This document shows, piece after piece, positions 19,414-29,239 of a DNA stretch of 64,000 nucleotides. Origin of the DNA: Alphaproteobacteria bacterium (GTDB lineage Bacteria > Pseudomonadota > Alphaproteobacteria > Micropepsales > Micropepsaceae); the NCBI GenBank assembly GCA_023259375.1, contig JAHFQC010000021.1, positions 1 through 64,000 on the forward strand, given 5' to 3'. Both the position numbers and the translations under genes were made by a program. The notes under the pieces are model-generated. The model was not told where the DNA came from and made no database searches. It saw only the letters and a program-made list of their open reading frames with translations. Numbering within the stretch: position 1 is the stretch's first letter; each line of letters opens with the position of its first letter.

Positions 19414-21408
19414 GTGTTTACTACGCTTCCCGACGCCATTTCCCGCGCCTTGCAGGCTCGCGGCTATACCGACCCGACCCCCGTTCAGGAGGCCGTCATG
19501 GCCCCCGAAACCGAGGGGCGCGACCTGTTGGTGTCGGCCAAGACCGGTTCGGGCAAGACGGTCGCTTACGGCCTCGCGATGGCGGCCGATCTGCTTGTGG
19601 ACGGCACGCTGCCGCCCGCCGATGCGCCATTGGCGCTGATCATCGCGCCGACCCGCGAACTGGCGTTGCAGGTGCAGACCGAACTCACCTGGCTTTATGC
19701 CGAGGCGGGCGTGCGGGTGACGGCGTGCGTCGGCGGCATGGACCCGTTCAAGGAACGGCGCACGCTCGAACACGGCACCCACATCGTCGTCGGCACCCCG
19801 GGGCGGCTCGGCGATCATTTGCGGCGCGGCGCGCTGCATCTCGATGGGCTGAAAGTCCTGGTGCTCGACGAGGCCGACGAGATGCTCGATCTCGGTTTCC
19901 ACGACGAACTCGAATTTTTGCTGCAGGCGACGCCCGAAACGCGGCGCACGCTGCTGTTCTCGGCGACGATGCCGAAGCCGATCGTGACCCTGGCGAAGAA
20001 CTACACCGACAACGCGCTGCGGATCGCGCTGGCGAACGATGTCGGCGGTCATGCCGATATCGAGTATCGCGCCATTCGCACGGCGCACGCCAAGGTCGAT
20101 CGCACCGTCGTCAATCTGCTCCGTTATCTCGATCCGCCGTCGGCGCTGGTGTTCTGCAATACCCGTCTCAGCGTGCAGAAACTCGGCGAGACGCTGGCGG
20201 CGCGCGGCTTCGAGGCCGTGGTGCTGTCGGGCGAGATGACTCAGGCCGAACGCAATCGCGCGCTCACGGCGCTGCGCGACGGCCGGGCCCGTGTCTGCGT
20301 CGCGACCGATGTCGCTGCCCGCGGTCTCGACGTGCCGGACCTGTCGCTGGTCATTCATGCCGACGTGCCGAAGGATGCCGATATCATGCAGCATCGCAGC
20401 GGCCGCACCGGCCGTGCCGGCAAGAAGGGCACCAGCATTCTTCTCGTGGCGCCGTCGCGGCGGCGCGGTACCGAGCAGATGATGCTGCGCGCCGGATTGC
20501 AGTACGAGTGGACCGAGGCGCCGTCGCCGGAGGCGATCTTCAAGAAGGATCGCGAGCGGCTGCTGGATTCGCCGATTTTCGCGAACAAGAGCCACGAAGA
20601 CACCACCATCGCGTCGGCGCTGCTGGAGCGGCACTCGCCGTACGAGATCGCGGCTGCGCTGGCCAAGCTCTATCGCGAAAAGCTGCCGGAGCCGTTCGAC
20701 GTCGACGAATATGTCGAAGCTGCGCCCCGCGCCGGACGCGATGCGTATCAGCCGCGGCCTGCGCGCGAAAAGCGCTCGTTCGACAAGGGTGGCGAGCATT
20801 CGGATGACAAAGGGTGGCGGCCGCACGAGCCGTTCGAACATCAGCAGGTGCCGAGCCAGCGGTTGCCGAACGGCGCCATGTGGTACCGCATCAGTGTCGG
20901 TCGCGAGCGCAACGCCGATCCGAAATGGCTGCTGCCGGAAATCTGCCGTCAGGGCGATGTGACCAAGAAGGACATCGGCGAGATCCGCATTTTCGATACC
21001 GAGACCCGGTTCGAACTCGATGCTGCGATGGCCGAAGCCTTTTCCGCCAAGATCGTGGACCGTACGAAGGGCGGGGTCCGGATTTTCCCGGTCAATGGCG
21101 GCCAACCCGAGTTCCGTCCCGACGCGCCGGCTGAGGAAGGCGAGCGCCAGGACAAACCTCGCTTCAAGCCGAAGTTCAACAAGGGCGATAAGCCCAAGGG
21201 TAACTTCGAGCACAAGCGGGATTTCGAACACAAGCCGAAGCGCGATTTCGAACGCAAAGACAAGCCGGGTTACGATCCCAAAGGAAAGCCGGGCTACGAC
21301 CCCAAGGACAAGCCTGTGTTCGACAAAAAGGCGGCGGAGAAGAAGAAAAAGAAGAAGAAGCGCGATAAGAAACTTGCCAAGCACAAGAAGGGCGTATTCG
21401 AAGTTTAG
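19414..21408 (+). CDS. DEAD-box RNA helicase, DbpA/CsdA-like RNA-binding domain and Lys-rich tail
   Basis: SAKTGSGKT, PTRELALQ, DEAD, SAT, HRSGRTGRAGK; DbpA-type C-terminal region; poly-Lys tail; GTG start. Confidence 0.92.
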   Translation: MFTTLPDAISRALQARGYTDPTPVQEAVMAPETEGRDLLVSAKTGSGKTVAYGLAMAADLLVDGTLPPADAPLALIIAPTRELALQVQTELTWLYAEAGVRVTACVGGMDPFKERRTLEHGTHIVVGTPGRLGDHLRRGALHLDGLKVLVLDEADEMLDLGFHDELEFLLQATPETRRTLLFSATMPKPIVTLAKNYTDNALRIALANDVGGHADIEYRAIRTAHAKVDRTVVNLLRYLDPPSALVFCNTRLSVQKLGETLAARGFEAVVLSGEMTQAERNRALTALRDGRARVCVATDVAARGLDVPDLSLVIHADVPKDADIMQHRSGRTGRAGKKGTSILLVAPSRRRGTEQMMLRAGLQYEWTEAPSPEAIFKKDRERLLDSPIFANKSHEDTTIASALLERHSPYEIAAALAKLYREKLPEPFDVDEYVEAAPRAGRDAYQPRPAREKRSFDKGGEHSDDKGWRPHEPFEHQQVPSQRLPNGAMWYRISVGRERNADPKWLLPEICRQGDVTKKDIGEIRIFDTETRFELDAAMAEAFSAKIVDRTKGGVRIFPVNGGQPEFRPDAPAEEGERQDKPRFKPKFNKGDKPKGNFEHKRDFEHKPKRDFERKDKPGYDPKGKPGYDPKDKPVFDKKAAEKKKKKKKRDKKLAKHKKGVFEV

Positions 21409-21474
21409 CCTCAGGACTGTAATTCGCGCCGGTTCGCCCTATATCTGTGACACCGCGTGCGGGGAGAACGGGTT

Positions 21475-22182
21475 ATGGCGACACCGGGTTTTTTTGGTCC
21501 GATATATTGCGACACCTTCATCGCGGGTACGGTCGAGCCGCATATGTGGCTCGGTATGCACGAGCCGGTGAACACCATCACCAATGCGGCGATCCTGATC
21601 GCGGCGTGGCTGGCCTACCGTCACATCAAGCGCTCGGGCGTCGGCTTTTCCGGTGGACTGATCACGCTGCTGGTTCTGCTGGTTGGCGTCGGCGTCGGCA
21701 GCGCGCTGTGGCACGGCTTGCGCACCTATTGGGCGCTGCAACTCGATTGGATACCGGGCGTCCTTTATCTCCTGGTGCTGACGGTGCTGTGGATCCGCCA
21801 GCTTTACGGCTGGGTGTCGGGCGTGCTCGGCATGCTGGCGATGATGCTGTTCGCAACAGCCGGCGTGCGCTATTTCGGAAATGATCTGGCGGCGATCTCG
21901 CCGAACCTGCGTTTCGTGCCGATGTTCGCGGCCGTGACCCTGACGGGGATCATTATGGTGTCGGGAAGCTGGCTGAAGTACGGCCGCCAGACCGGAATGC
22001 TCGGCCTTGCGATCATCGCGGCGGGACTGACGGCGGCAGTCGCCCGGTCGATCGATCTGCTGGTCTGCCCTTACATTCCCTTCGGCACGCATTTCCTCTG
22101 GCACATCGGTCTGTCGACGGCCGCATGTTTGGGGTTGGTGCTGATGACGAAGATGAAGCGGGCGGGACTACGAACGTTCTAG
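21475..22182 (+). CDS. Ceramidase-like (CREST superfamily) integral membrane hydrolase
   Basis: YCD...EPVNTITN...GVGSALWH...THFLWH motifs in a 7-TM-like protein. Confidence 0.75.
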   Translation: MATPGFFGPIYCDTFIAGTVEPHMWLGMHEPVNTITNAAILIAAWLAYRHIKRSGVGFSGGLITLLVLLVGVGVGSALWHGLRTYWALQLDWIPGVLYLLVLTVLWIRQLYGWVSGVLGMLAMMLFATAGVRYFGNDLAAISPNLRFVPMFAAVTLTGIIMVSGSWLKYGRQTGMLGLAIIAAGLTAAVARSIDLLVCPYIPFGTHFLWHIGLSTAACLGLVLMTKMKRAGLRTF

Positions 22183-22189
22183 CGGGTGC

Positions 22190-22393
22190 TTACTGCGGCA
22201 AGACAATGCCGTTGGGCATCATGTCGTCGTCGGGAGGGCCGCCGTTGGCGATGCGATAGGCTTTGCGCTCGCACTCGTCCTGCATTTCGCCGCGGCAATA
22301 GGTTTTGATGAAGTTCCGGCACGCGGCTTTGTTGACGTGGAAATATTTCCTAAAGAAGCCGCACGTCTTCAGGTTTTCGCAATCAGCAGACAT
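22190..22393 (-). CDS. Small cysteine-rich protein
   Basis: 67-aa ORF with five Cys (MSADCENLKTCGFF...ACRNFIKTYCRGEMQDECERKAY). Confidence 0.6.
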   Translation of the reverse strand: MSADCENLKTCGFFRKYFHVNKAACRNFIKTYCRGEMQDECERKAYRIANGGPPDDDMMPNGIVLPQ

Positions 22394-22469
22394 GCAACCG
22401 TCCCCCTCTATCGGCCCGGCCTTCAATCTACTGGTGTGGGATTGCCAAGGGGTAAACGAGTAGTCCGGA

Positions 22470-24431
22470 CTACACATCCACCTCAGCAAACTGCGCATTT
22501 TCCTGGATGAACTGGAAGCGCAATTCCGGCTTCTTGCCCATCAGGCGCTCGACCATCGAGTCGGTGTGCTTCTTCTCGTCGTCGGGGGTCATCACCTTGA
22601 TGAGGGTACGCAGGCCGGGCTTCATGGTCGTTTCTTTGAGCTGAGACGGCATCATCTCACCGAGACCTTTGAAACGCGAGACCTCGACCTTGGCGTTGGA
22701 TTTGAACTCGGTCTTGAGCAGCTGGTCGCGATGCTTCTCGTCGCGCGCATAGACCGACTTGGCGCCATGGGTGATGCGGTAGAGCGGCGGCATAGCGAGG
22801 AACAGGTGGCCGTTTTTGATCAGCTGCGGCGCCTCGCGATAGAAGAAGGTCAGCAGCAGCGAAGCAATGTGGGCGCCATCGACGTCGGCATCGGTCATCA
22901 CGATGATGCGTTCGTAGCGCAGCGCGTCTTCGTTGTATTTTGCGCCTGCGCCGCAGCCGAGCGCCTGCATCAGATCGGTCAGCTCCTGGTTCTGCTGCAA
23001 CTTGCCGGCCGCCGCACTGGCGACGTTCAGGATCTTGCCGCGCAGAGGCAGGATGGCTTGCGTGGCGCGATCGCGCGCCTGCTTGGCCGAACCACCGGCG
23101 GAGTCACCTTCGACCAGGAAGATTTCGGTGCCTTCGGCTTCATCGCGGGTACAGTCGGCGAGCTTGCCGGGCAGGCGCAGCTTGCGCGTGGCGGCCTTGC
23201 GGGCGACTTCCTTTTCGTGGCGCTTTTTCAGGCGGTATTCGGCCTGATCGATGACGTAATCGAGCAGCTTGTCGGCGGTGGCCGGGTCTTCCGCCAGCCA
23301 GTGATCGAAATGGTCATGCACCACGCTTTCGACCAGACGCTGGGCGTCGGGCGACGACAGCTTGTCCTTGGTCTGGCCCTGGAATTCCGGATCGCGGATG
23401 AACACCGACAGCGCGGCGCAGGCCGCGGCCATCACGTCTTCCGGCGTGATCTGGCTGACCTTCTTGTTGTTGCTGCGTTCACCGTGGGCGCGCAGGGAGC
23501 GGGTGAGGGCGTTGCGCAGGCCTTGCTCGTGCGTGCCGCCGGCGGGAGTCGGGATGGTGTTGCAGTAGGACTGCATGAAGGGTTCCATCTCGGGAACCCA
23601 GGCCACCGCCCATTCCAGCGTGCCCTTGCCGTTGTTCTCCGAGCGGCCTGAGAAGAGGCGCGGCGTGACCGTGGCTTTTCCTTCGATCTCGCCCATCACG
23701 TAATCGGTGAGACCGCCGGGGAAGTGGAACGTGTCTTCCGCCGGAACATTGCTGTCGCCGATCAGCGACGGATCGCATTTCCAGCGGATTTCCACGCCGC
23801 GGAACAGGTACGCCTTCGACTTCACCATGCGGTAGAGCCGTGACGCGGAGAAATGAATGTCGCCCTGGAAAATCTTGTAGTCGGGCTTGAAGGTGGTCGC
23901 GGTGCCGCGGCGTTGGGCCGGACCGGTGCTTTTCAGCTTGCCGACCGGGTTGCCGCGCTCGAACCGCATCTTGTGGCCCTGCTTGTCGCGGAAGACTTCG
24001 ACTTCCATCCATTCCGACAGGGCGTTCACCACCGAAGCGCCAACGCCGTGCAGGCCGCCGGAGGTCTCGTAGACCTTGCCGTCGAACTTTCCACCCGCGT
24101 GGAGGGTGGTCATGATGACTTCGAGCGCCGACTTGTTCTTGAACTTCGGGTGGGGGTCGATCGGGATGCCGCGGCCGTTGTCGATGATGGTCAGAACATC
24201 GCCCGGCTTCAGCTCGATCTCGATGCGGCTGGCGAACCCGGCCACCGCCTCGTCCATGGAGTTGTCGAGAATTTCCGCCGCCAGATGGTGCATGGCGGTC
24301 GTATCGGTGCCGCCGATGTACATGCCCGGACGCCGCCGGACCGGCTCAAGTCCTTCCAGAACCTCAATATCTTTGGCCGTATACTCACGGCCGGCCTTGG
24401 ACGGAGCACTGTCAAACAGGTCTTTTGCCAT
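22470..24431 (-). CDS. parE: DNA topoisomerase IV subunit B
   Basis: GHKB ATPase and TOPRIM motifs (EGDSAGGSAKQARDR, MTDADVDGAHI). Confidence 0.93.
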   Translation of the reverse strand: MAKDLFDSAPSKAGREYTAKDIEVLEGLEPVRRRPGMYIGGTDTTAMHHLAAEILDNSMDEAVAGFASRIEIELKPGDVLTIIDNGRGIPIDPHPKFKNKSALEVIMTTLHAGGKFDGKVYETSGGLHGVGASVVNALSEWMEVEVFRDKQGHKMRFERGNPVGKLKSTGPAQRRGTATTFKPDYKIFQGDIHFSASRLYRMVKSKAYLFRGVEIRWKCDPSLIGDSNVPAEDTFHFPGGLTDYVMGEIEGKATVTPRLFSGRSENNGKGTLEWAVAWVPEMEPFMQSYCNTIPTPAGGTHEQGLRNALTRSLRAHGERSNNKKVSQITPEDVMAAACAALSVFIRDPEFQGQTKDKLSSPDAQRLVESVVHDHFDHWLAEDPATADKLLDYVIDQAEYRLKKRHEKEVARKAATRKLRLPGKLADCTRDEAEGTEIFLVEGDSAGGSAKQARDRATQAILPLRGKILNVASAAAGKLQQNQELTDLMQALGCGAGAKYNEDALRYERIIVMTDADVDGAHIASLLLTFFYREAPQLIKNGHLFLAMPPLYRITHGAKSVYARDEKHRDQLLKTEFKSNAKVEVSRFKGLGEMMPSQLKETTMKPGLRTLIKVMTPDDEKKHTDSMVERLMGKKPELRFQFIQENAQFAEVDV

Positions 24432-24551
24432 TCTTCACACGCAAAGCTCGCACGAATCGGGAAACCGATCCTAATAGTAGAAAATCGCCCAGTTCGCACC
24501 TTTGCAACCGCAGCGAAAGGTACTTTTTAACGGGTCCGACGCTAGAGGTAG

Positions 24552-26018
24552 ATGGCATTTCCCGTTCGCACAATGGGCGCTTTTGCCCGCATGGCCGCCA
24601 TGCCCGATCTGTTGTCAGCAATCCCGGTTCCCAAAAAGGAGGACGCCCGCTATTGCCAGGCGCGTCTGCGGCTGCTGATCGAGACGCTACCGGTTACGGT
24701 CTGGTTCAACCCGGCCGGTGTGGCGATTGGCTGTGCAGCGTTGTGGTTCGGCCGGTCCGATTTCGGCGATTTGTCGCTCTGGCGGATGGTTGCCGCGGTA
24801 GGAGCCCAGTGTGTCGCCTCGATAGCGGCGGCGATCGCATTCCGGGTTTATCCCACCGTTTCGTGCGACGGCGTCGCGCGTGTCCGGCGCGGTCTGGTCA
24901 CACTGCAGGCGCTGATCGGTTTCGGCTGGGGCGGCGTGATCTGGGCGCTGTGGGTCGAGGGCAACGCCGCCAACAACTGCTTCGTCGTGATTGTCGCGGT
25001 GATGGCACTGTGGGCTATGGCCTTGACGCGCTGCGCCGTTCGCACCGTTTTTCTCACCGGCTTGGCCTCGCTGGCAGTGCCGTTGTGCGTGCGCCTTGCC
25101 ACCTCGTCGGGCGCGGCAGCGCACGTCTTTCTGGCGATTCTCCCGATTTGGATGGCGTACATGCTGTTCAGCGGCCTGTCCGCCCGCAAGCGCGTCGACG
25201 ACATGCTGGCGGCCCGCTTCGCCAATGAGGACTTGTCGAAGGAACTCGCCGTCGCCCATGACGAGGCGGTGCAGAAGCGCGAAGAGGCCGAACTCGCCAA
25301 TCAGACGAAGACGGCGTTCCTCGCCAACATGAGCCACGAACTGAGGACGCCGCTCAACGCCATCATCGGCTTCTCCGAAATCATCATGAGTCAGGCGTTG
25401 GGCGTGAACAACCCGCGCTATCCCGAATACGCCGGCGACATCCACACGTCCGGCACGCATCTGTTGACCTTGATCAACGAAATCCTCGACGTCGCCAAGA
25501 TCGAGGCGGGACGGATGGAAATCGATCCCAGGCCGCTGCATCTCGAAACGGCACTCGAAGGCATCGAACGGATCATGGCGATTCGGGCGGGCGAAAAGGC
25601 GCTCACCATCTCGTATACTGTGTCGCCCGATCTTTGCGAGATCATCGCCGACGAGCGGGCCTTCCGGCAGATCCTGTTGAATTTGCTTTCCAATGCGGTG
25701 AAGTTCACGCCGCAAGGCGGCCATATCGCGGTGGCGTGCAAGGCCGCGGACGAAGGCGGAACACTTGTTTCGGTGACCGACACCGGCCCCGGCATTCCCG
25801 CCGAAAAACTCGCGATGCTGTTCAAGCCTTTCACCCAGGTCGACAACCGTTTCGATCATGCCCAGGGCGGCACTGGTCTCGGACTTGCGCTGGTGCAGGG
25901 ACTGGCGCGTCTGCATGGCGGCCGCGCCTGGATCGAAAGCAGCGAAGGACACGGCACCAGCGCGTTTGTTTACTTCCCATTAGCACCGGTTAAGCGGGAA
26001 CTAAGACGCGTGGGATGA
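24552..26018 (+). CDS. Membrane sensor histidine kinase
   Basis: TM N-terminus; NMSHELRTPLNAIIGFSE (H box), NLLSNAVKFT (N), DTGPGIP (G1), GGTGLGLALV (G2). Confidence 0.93.
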   Translation: MAFPVRTMGAFARMAAMPDLLSAIPVPKKEDARYCQARLRLLIETLPVTVWFNPAGVAIGCAALWFGRSDFGDLSLWRMVAAVGAQCVASIAAAIAFRVYPTVSCDGVARVRRGLVTLQALIGFGWGGVIWALWVEGNAANNCFVVIVAVMALWAMALTRCAVRTVFLTGLASLAVPLCVRLATSSGAAAHVFLAILPIWMAYMLFSGLSARKRVDDMLAARFANEDLSKELAVAHDEAVQKREEAELANQTKTAFLANMSHELRTPLNAIIGFSEIIMSQALGVNNPRYPEYAGDIHTSGTHLLTLINEILDVAKIEAGRMEIDPRPLHLETALEGIERIMAIRAGEKALTISYTVSPDLCEIIADERAFRQILLNLLSNAVKFTPQGGHIAVACKAADEGGTLVSVTDTGPGIPAEKLAMLFKPFTQVDNRFDHAQGGTGLGLALVQGLARLHGGRAWIESSEGHGTSAFVYFPLAPVKRELRRVG

Positions 26019-26100
26019 AGATATGCGAAATTTCTCAGTAAATTTTAACCGAGTAACCCTAGCATCCGAAGCCGACGATCGGGGCTAAAGGGGAAATCCC

Positions 26101-27531
26101 GTGGAGTTCATCAAGCGACTGCGCAGTCAACGAAGCACGGACGTCCGTGTCCTGAAGGCGCAGTTGGACCTGACATCGCAAACCGTCCGTTCAACGCGGC
26201 TTTCCTCGCCGTTTTGGGCGTTGGCGATTGCATGGCTTGGATCGGACAGTTTCGGCGCCTTCGGGCATGCCAGCTTCAATGTCGCGGTGTTCGTGCCGGT
26301 GATCGTGTCGGCCACGATGATCCTGTCGGCCAGCGTGGTGTCGATTTACCAATACGATACGTCGGACTCCAACGAATACGAACGCACCCGTCCGTGGTTC
26401 TCGCGTATCGTCGCGATGCAGGCGATCATCTCCGCCGCCTGGGGCCTTGCTCCATGGCTGCTGTGGGATCCGTCGTCGGTGATGAACCACATCTATCTCG
26501 GCGGCGTCGCGGCAGCGGTGCTGGCGATGCTGGTGGTCAGCCGTTCGAGCCACATGGACATGTTCCTGGCCTCGATCGTGCCGGTGACGCTGATGTCGAG
26601 CGTCCGCTTCATGATCTCGGACAGCGTCATCGACTTCGGTATTGCGCTGATCCTGCCGGCCTTCGCCGCCCAGCTTCTGGTCGACGGCCGCCGCCTGATG
26701 CATCGCCTCGACGAGGACTCGCGCTTGCGTTTCCAGGTCGAAGACCTTGCGCGCGAACTCGAAGAAACCCGCGACGACGCGCTGAGGAAGAGGTTCGAGG
26801 CCGAGACGGCCAACGCCTCCAAGACCGCGTTCCTCGCCAATATGTCTCACGAGTTGCGTACGCCGCTGAACGCCATTCTCGGCTTCTCGGAAATCATCGC
26901 GCAGGAATGCTTCGGTCCGGTCGGTTCGGCGCGCTACAAGGAATACGCCGGCGACATCCATTCGTCGGGCGCGCACTTGCTGTCGCTGATCAACGACCTG
27001 CTTGACGTTGCCAAGATCGAAGCCGGCAAGATGGAAATCGCGCCGCATCCGATCGATGCGCACCGCACCTTCGACATCGCCTTGAAGCTGATCGGCGCCA
27101 AGGCGCGCGAGAAGAAGCAGGAACTCGTGATTTCGGTTCTGCCCGATGCGCCGCCGCTTTATGCCGACGAACGCGCGCTGAAGCAGATCCTGATCAATCT
27201 TGTCTCCAACGCCGTGAAGTTCACGCCGGAGGGCGGCAAGATCGCCGTCACCGCAGGCGCGGCCAACGGCGGCGGCTTCCAGATCATCTGCGAAGACAAC
27301 GGTCCGGGCATTCCGCGCGAAAAACTCGACAAGATCTTCACGCCGTTCAGCCAGGTCGACAACCGCTACGACCGCCAAGCCGGCGGCACCGGCCTTGGTC
27401 TGGCGCTGGTGCGCGGCCTAGCCGAACTGCATGGCGGCCGGGCGTGGCTGGAAAGCGAATACGGCAAGGGCTGCCGCGCCTACGTGGTGCTGCCGGCCGA
27501 GCCGCCGAAGCAATCGTCCGAAGCCGCGTAG
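26101..27531 (+). CDS. Membrane sensor histidine kinase (tandem paralogue)
   Basis: NMSHELRTPLNAILGFSE, NLVSNAVKFT, DNGPGIP, GGTGLGLALV; GTG start. Confidence 0.93.
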   Translation: MEFIKRLRSQRSTDVRVLKAQLDLTSQTVRSTRLSSPFWALAIAWLGSDSFGAFGHASFNVAVFVPVIVSATMILSASVVSIYQYDTSDSNEYERTRPWFSRIVAMQAIISAAWGLAPWLLWDPSSVMNHIYLGGVAAAVLAMLVVSRSSHMDMFLASIVPVTLMSSVRFMISDSVIDFGIALILPAFAAQLLVDGRRLMHRLDEDSRLRFQVEDLARELEETRDDALRKRFEAETANASKTAFLANMSHELRTPLNAILGFSEIIAQECFGPVGSARYKEYAGDIHSSGAHLLSLINDLLDVAKIEAGKMEIAPHPIDAHRTFDIALKLIGAKAREKKQELVISVLPDAPPLYADERALKQILINLVSNAVKFTPEGGKIAVTAGAANGGGFQIICEDNGPGIPREKLDKIFTPFSQVDNRYDRQAGGTGLGLALVRGLAELHGGRAWLESEYGKGCRAYVVLPAEPPKQSSEAA

Positions 27532-27553
27532 AACGGCAGGAGGGCAGGGCGCG

Positions 27554-27742
27554 ATGCATTGGAGAAAGCCATTTCCGCCCAAGAATGCATCGGTTCTCGA
27601 CGAACTGATTGCCGTGGTGCGGACTTCATTCCATCCCGAGAAGGTGATGGCCGGGAAGGTTGTGCCGGCCGTCGATCTGCCCGACGAATTACCGGCCGCT
27701 GAACCCGCCGAGGACGCGCCGCCAGCGCTGACGAAAGCTTAG
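27554..27742 (+). CDS. Small ORF A (62 aa), paralogous to small ORF B
   Basis: MHWRKPFPPKNASVLDELIAVVRTSFHPEK...; VL-EL--x-R-SF-P core shared with the next ORF. Confidence 0.5.
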   Translation: MHWRKPFPPKNASVLDELIAVVRTSFHPEKVMAGKVVPAVDLPDELPAAEPAEDAPPALTKA

Positions 27743-27760
27743 CGCCTACGCAGGTATGCC

Positions 27761-27925
27761 ATGCCGAGCAAACGCCGCTTCGCCGTCCTGCACGAACTCC
27801 TCACGCTGCTGCGCGAGAGTTTTGCGCCCAAATCCGGACGCTTCCTGCCGTTCGATGCGTGCCCGACCAAGTTCGCTCCGCCGATGAAAAAGGCAGACGC
27901 CGGGCATCGCGATCCAGTGCGGTAG
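27761..27925 (+). CDS. Small ORF B (54 aa), paralogous to small ORF A
   Basis: MPSKRRFAVLHELLTLLRESFAPKSGRFLPFDACPTKFAPPMKKADAGHRDPVR*, translated by hand from the sequence. Confidence 0.45.
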   Translation: MPSKRRFAVLHELLTLLRESFAPKSGRFLPFDACPTKFAPPMKKADAGHRDPVR

Positions 27926-27952
27926 ATCTGGCCGGTGCGGTAGATCAGGCCG
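27917..27952. repeat. 18-bp tandem duplication (2 copies, 1 mismatch)
   Basis: GTGCGGTAGATCTGGCCG / GTGCGGTAGATCAGGCCG. Confidence 0.9.
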
Positions 27953-29081
27953 TTGCTGCGGGTGTCGTCTTGCGCGGCGCCAGTTTCTTGATCACGCCGG
28001 CTTCGTCGATCACCGCCTTGAACGAGGCGCCGAGACCGGACTGGCCGAACCGGCCGGCGGCGGAACCCAGACGGCCACGCGACAGGTCCTGCATCGCTTC
28101 CGACACCGCAATGCCGAAATGCATCATCGCGGACGTGTCGCGATAGCAGTTCTGATTGCAAGAGGTGCAGCGGTCTTCGTAGTCGGGCAGCTTGTCGAGA
28201 TCGAGCACCGAGCCCATCGGCTCGTGCCAGTTCTCGCAACGCCAAATCTGCAGGTTCCAGTCGAGGTAGTAGTAGCGCTTGCCGCCGACGCAGGGGATGC
28301 GCTGCTCTTCGTGACGGGCATAGCGGCGCAGGTCGTTGAGCGAGGCGATCGGGTTCATCACCGTGAAGCGCTTCTTGAGGGCGAGAATGGAGTCGATCGC
28401 CTTCTCGAGTTCGGCGTCGGTGAAGTTCACCAGATCGGAATCGGGATTGAACACCAGCGACGACGATCCGAACGGCTCCAGCCGCGGATAGGAGAAGCTG
28501 ACCGCATCGCAGCCGACGTAGTTCAGGATCTCGGGCATGCGCTCGAAATCGACCAGCTTCGACACCGTCACGACCGCGACGGTCGGCAGGCCGGCGGCCT
28601 TGGCGATGGCGACGGACTTCTTCAGGCGCTCGACCACGCCCTTGAGGCCGCGGTTCTTCTCGTGCACGGCCGGGTCATGGCTGTCGAGCGAGAAGAGGAG
28701 GGTGGACAGGCCGGCTTCGATCATCGGGCCGATCTTGTCGGGCAAGAGGAAGCCGTTCGAGATCATCGCCGGACGCATGTCGTTCTTGGCGATGGCGGCG
28801 CACATCTCGATGATGTCGGGATGCAGGAGCGGCTCGCCGCCCTGGAAATTCACATAGCGGACGCCACGGCGATACAGGATCGGCAGCGCCTCGATGAACT
28901 TCTCTTTGTCGATGAAGCGGCGGTCAGTGACGATCTGCTTGTCGTGGGCGAAGCAGCAGAAATTGCATTTTGCCTGGCAGACGTTGGTGACTGAAACGTC
29001 GCAAACCGACGGCACCAGATTTTTCGCCCAACGACCCAGCGCATTGGCTTCGGCCGATTCCGACGTATGTGCTTCACTCAA
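27945..29081 (-). CDS. Radical SAM protein with C-terminal Cys cluster (SPASM-like)
   Basis: CQAKCNFC (CX3CX2C), GGEPLLHPD; C-terminal RCTSCNQNCY; TTG start proposed (ORF open to 29207). Confidence 0.88.
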   Translation of the reverse strand: MSEAHTSESAEANALGRWAKNLVPSVCDVSVTNVCQAKCNFCCFAHDKQIVTDRRFIDKEKFIEALPILYRRGVRYVNFQGGEPLLHPDIIEMCAAIAKNDMRPAMISNGFLLPDKIGPMIEAGLSTLLFSLDSHDPAVHEKNRGLKGVVERLKKSVAIAKAAGLPTVAVVTVSKLVDFERMPEILNYVGCDAVSFSYPRLEPFGSSSLVFNPDSDLVNFTDAELEKAIDSILALKKRFTVMNPIASLNDLRRYARHEEQRIPCVGGKRYYYLDWNLQIWRCENWHEPMGSVLDLDKLPDYEDRCTSCNQNCYRDTSAMMHFGIAVSEAMQDLSRGRLGSAAGRFGQSGLGASFKAVIDEAGVIKKLAPRKTTPAATA

Positions 29082-29239
29082 GAGAAATCCCCTGTACCTG
29101 AAATACTTGCTTGCCAGATGTGCGGCGTTTTTGCGCCGCAGCGTCAATGATGTCGACCCGCGTGATGTCGCGGAGTGGCAAGTTACAATCAATCTAGCCG
29201 CGCGCAAACCCCAGGGTTAATGCCACAACCGGGGTAGGG

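Noticed and set aside
19246-21384. 712-aa minus strand ORF opposite the second DEAD-box helicase
   Set aside because: Same shadow-ORF explanation; no recognisable domain.
27554-29081. Mini-ORFs plus radical SAM as a confirmed RiPP system
   Set aside because: Genes are convergent rather than co-operonic and no core-like motif (repeated Cys/Thr/Ser, GG cleavage) is evident; kept as a hypothesis only.
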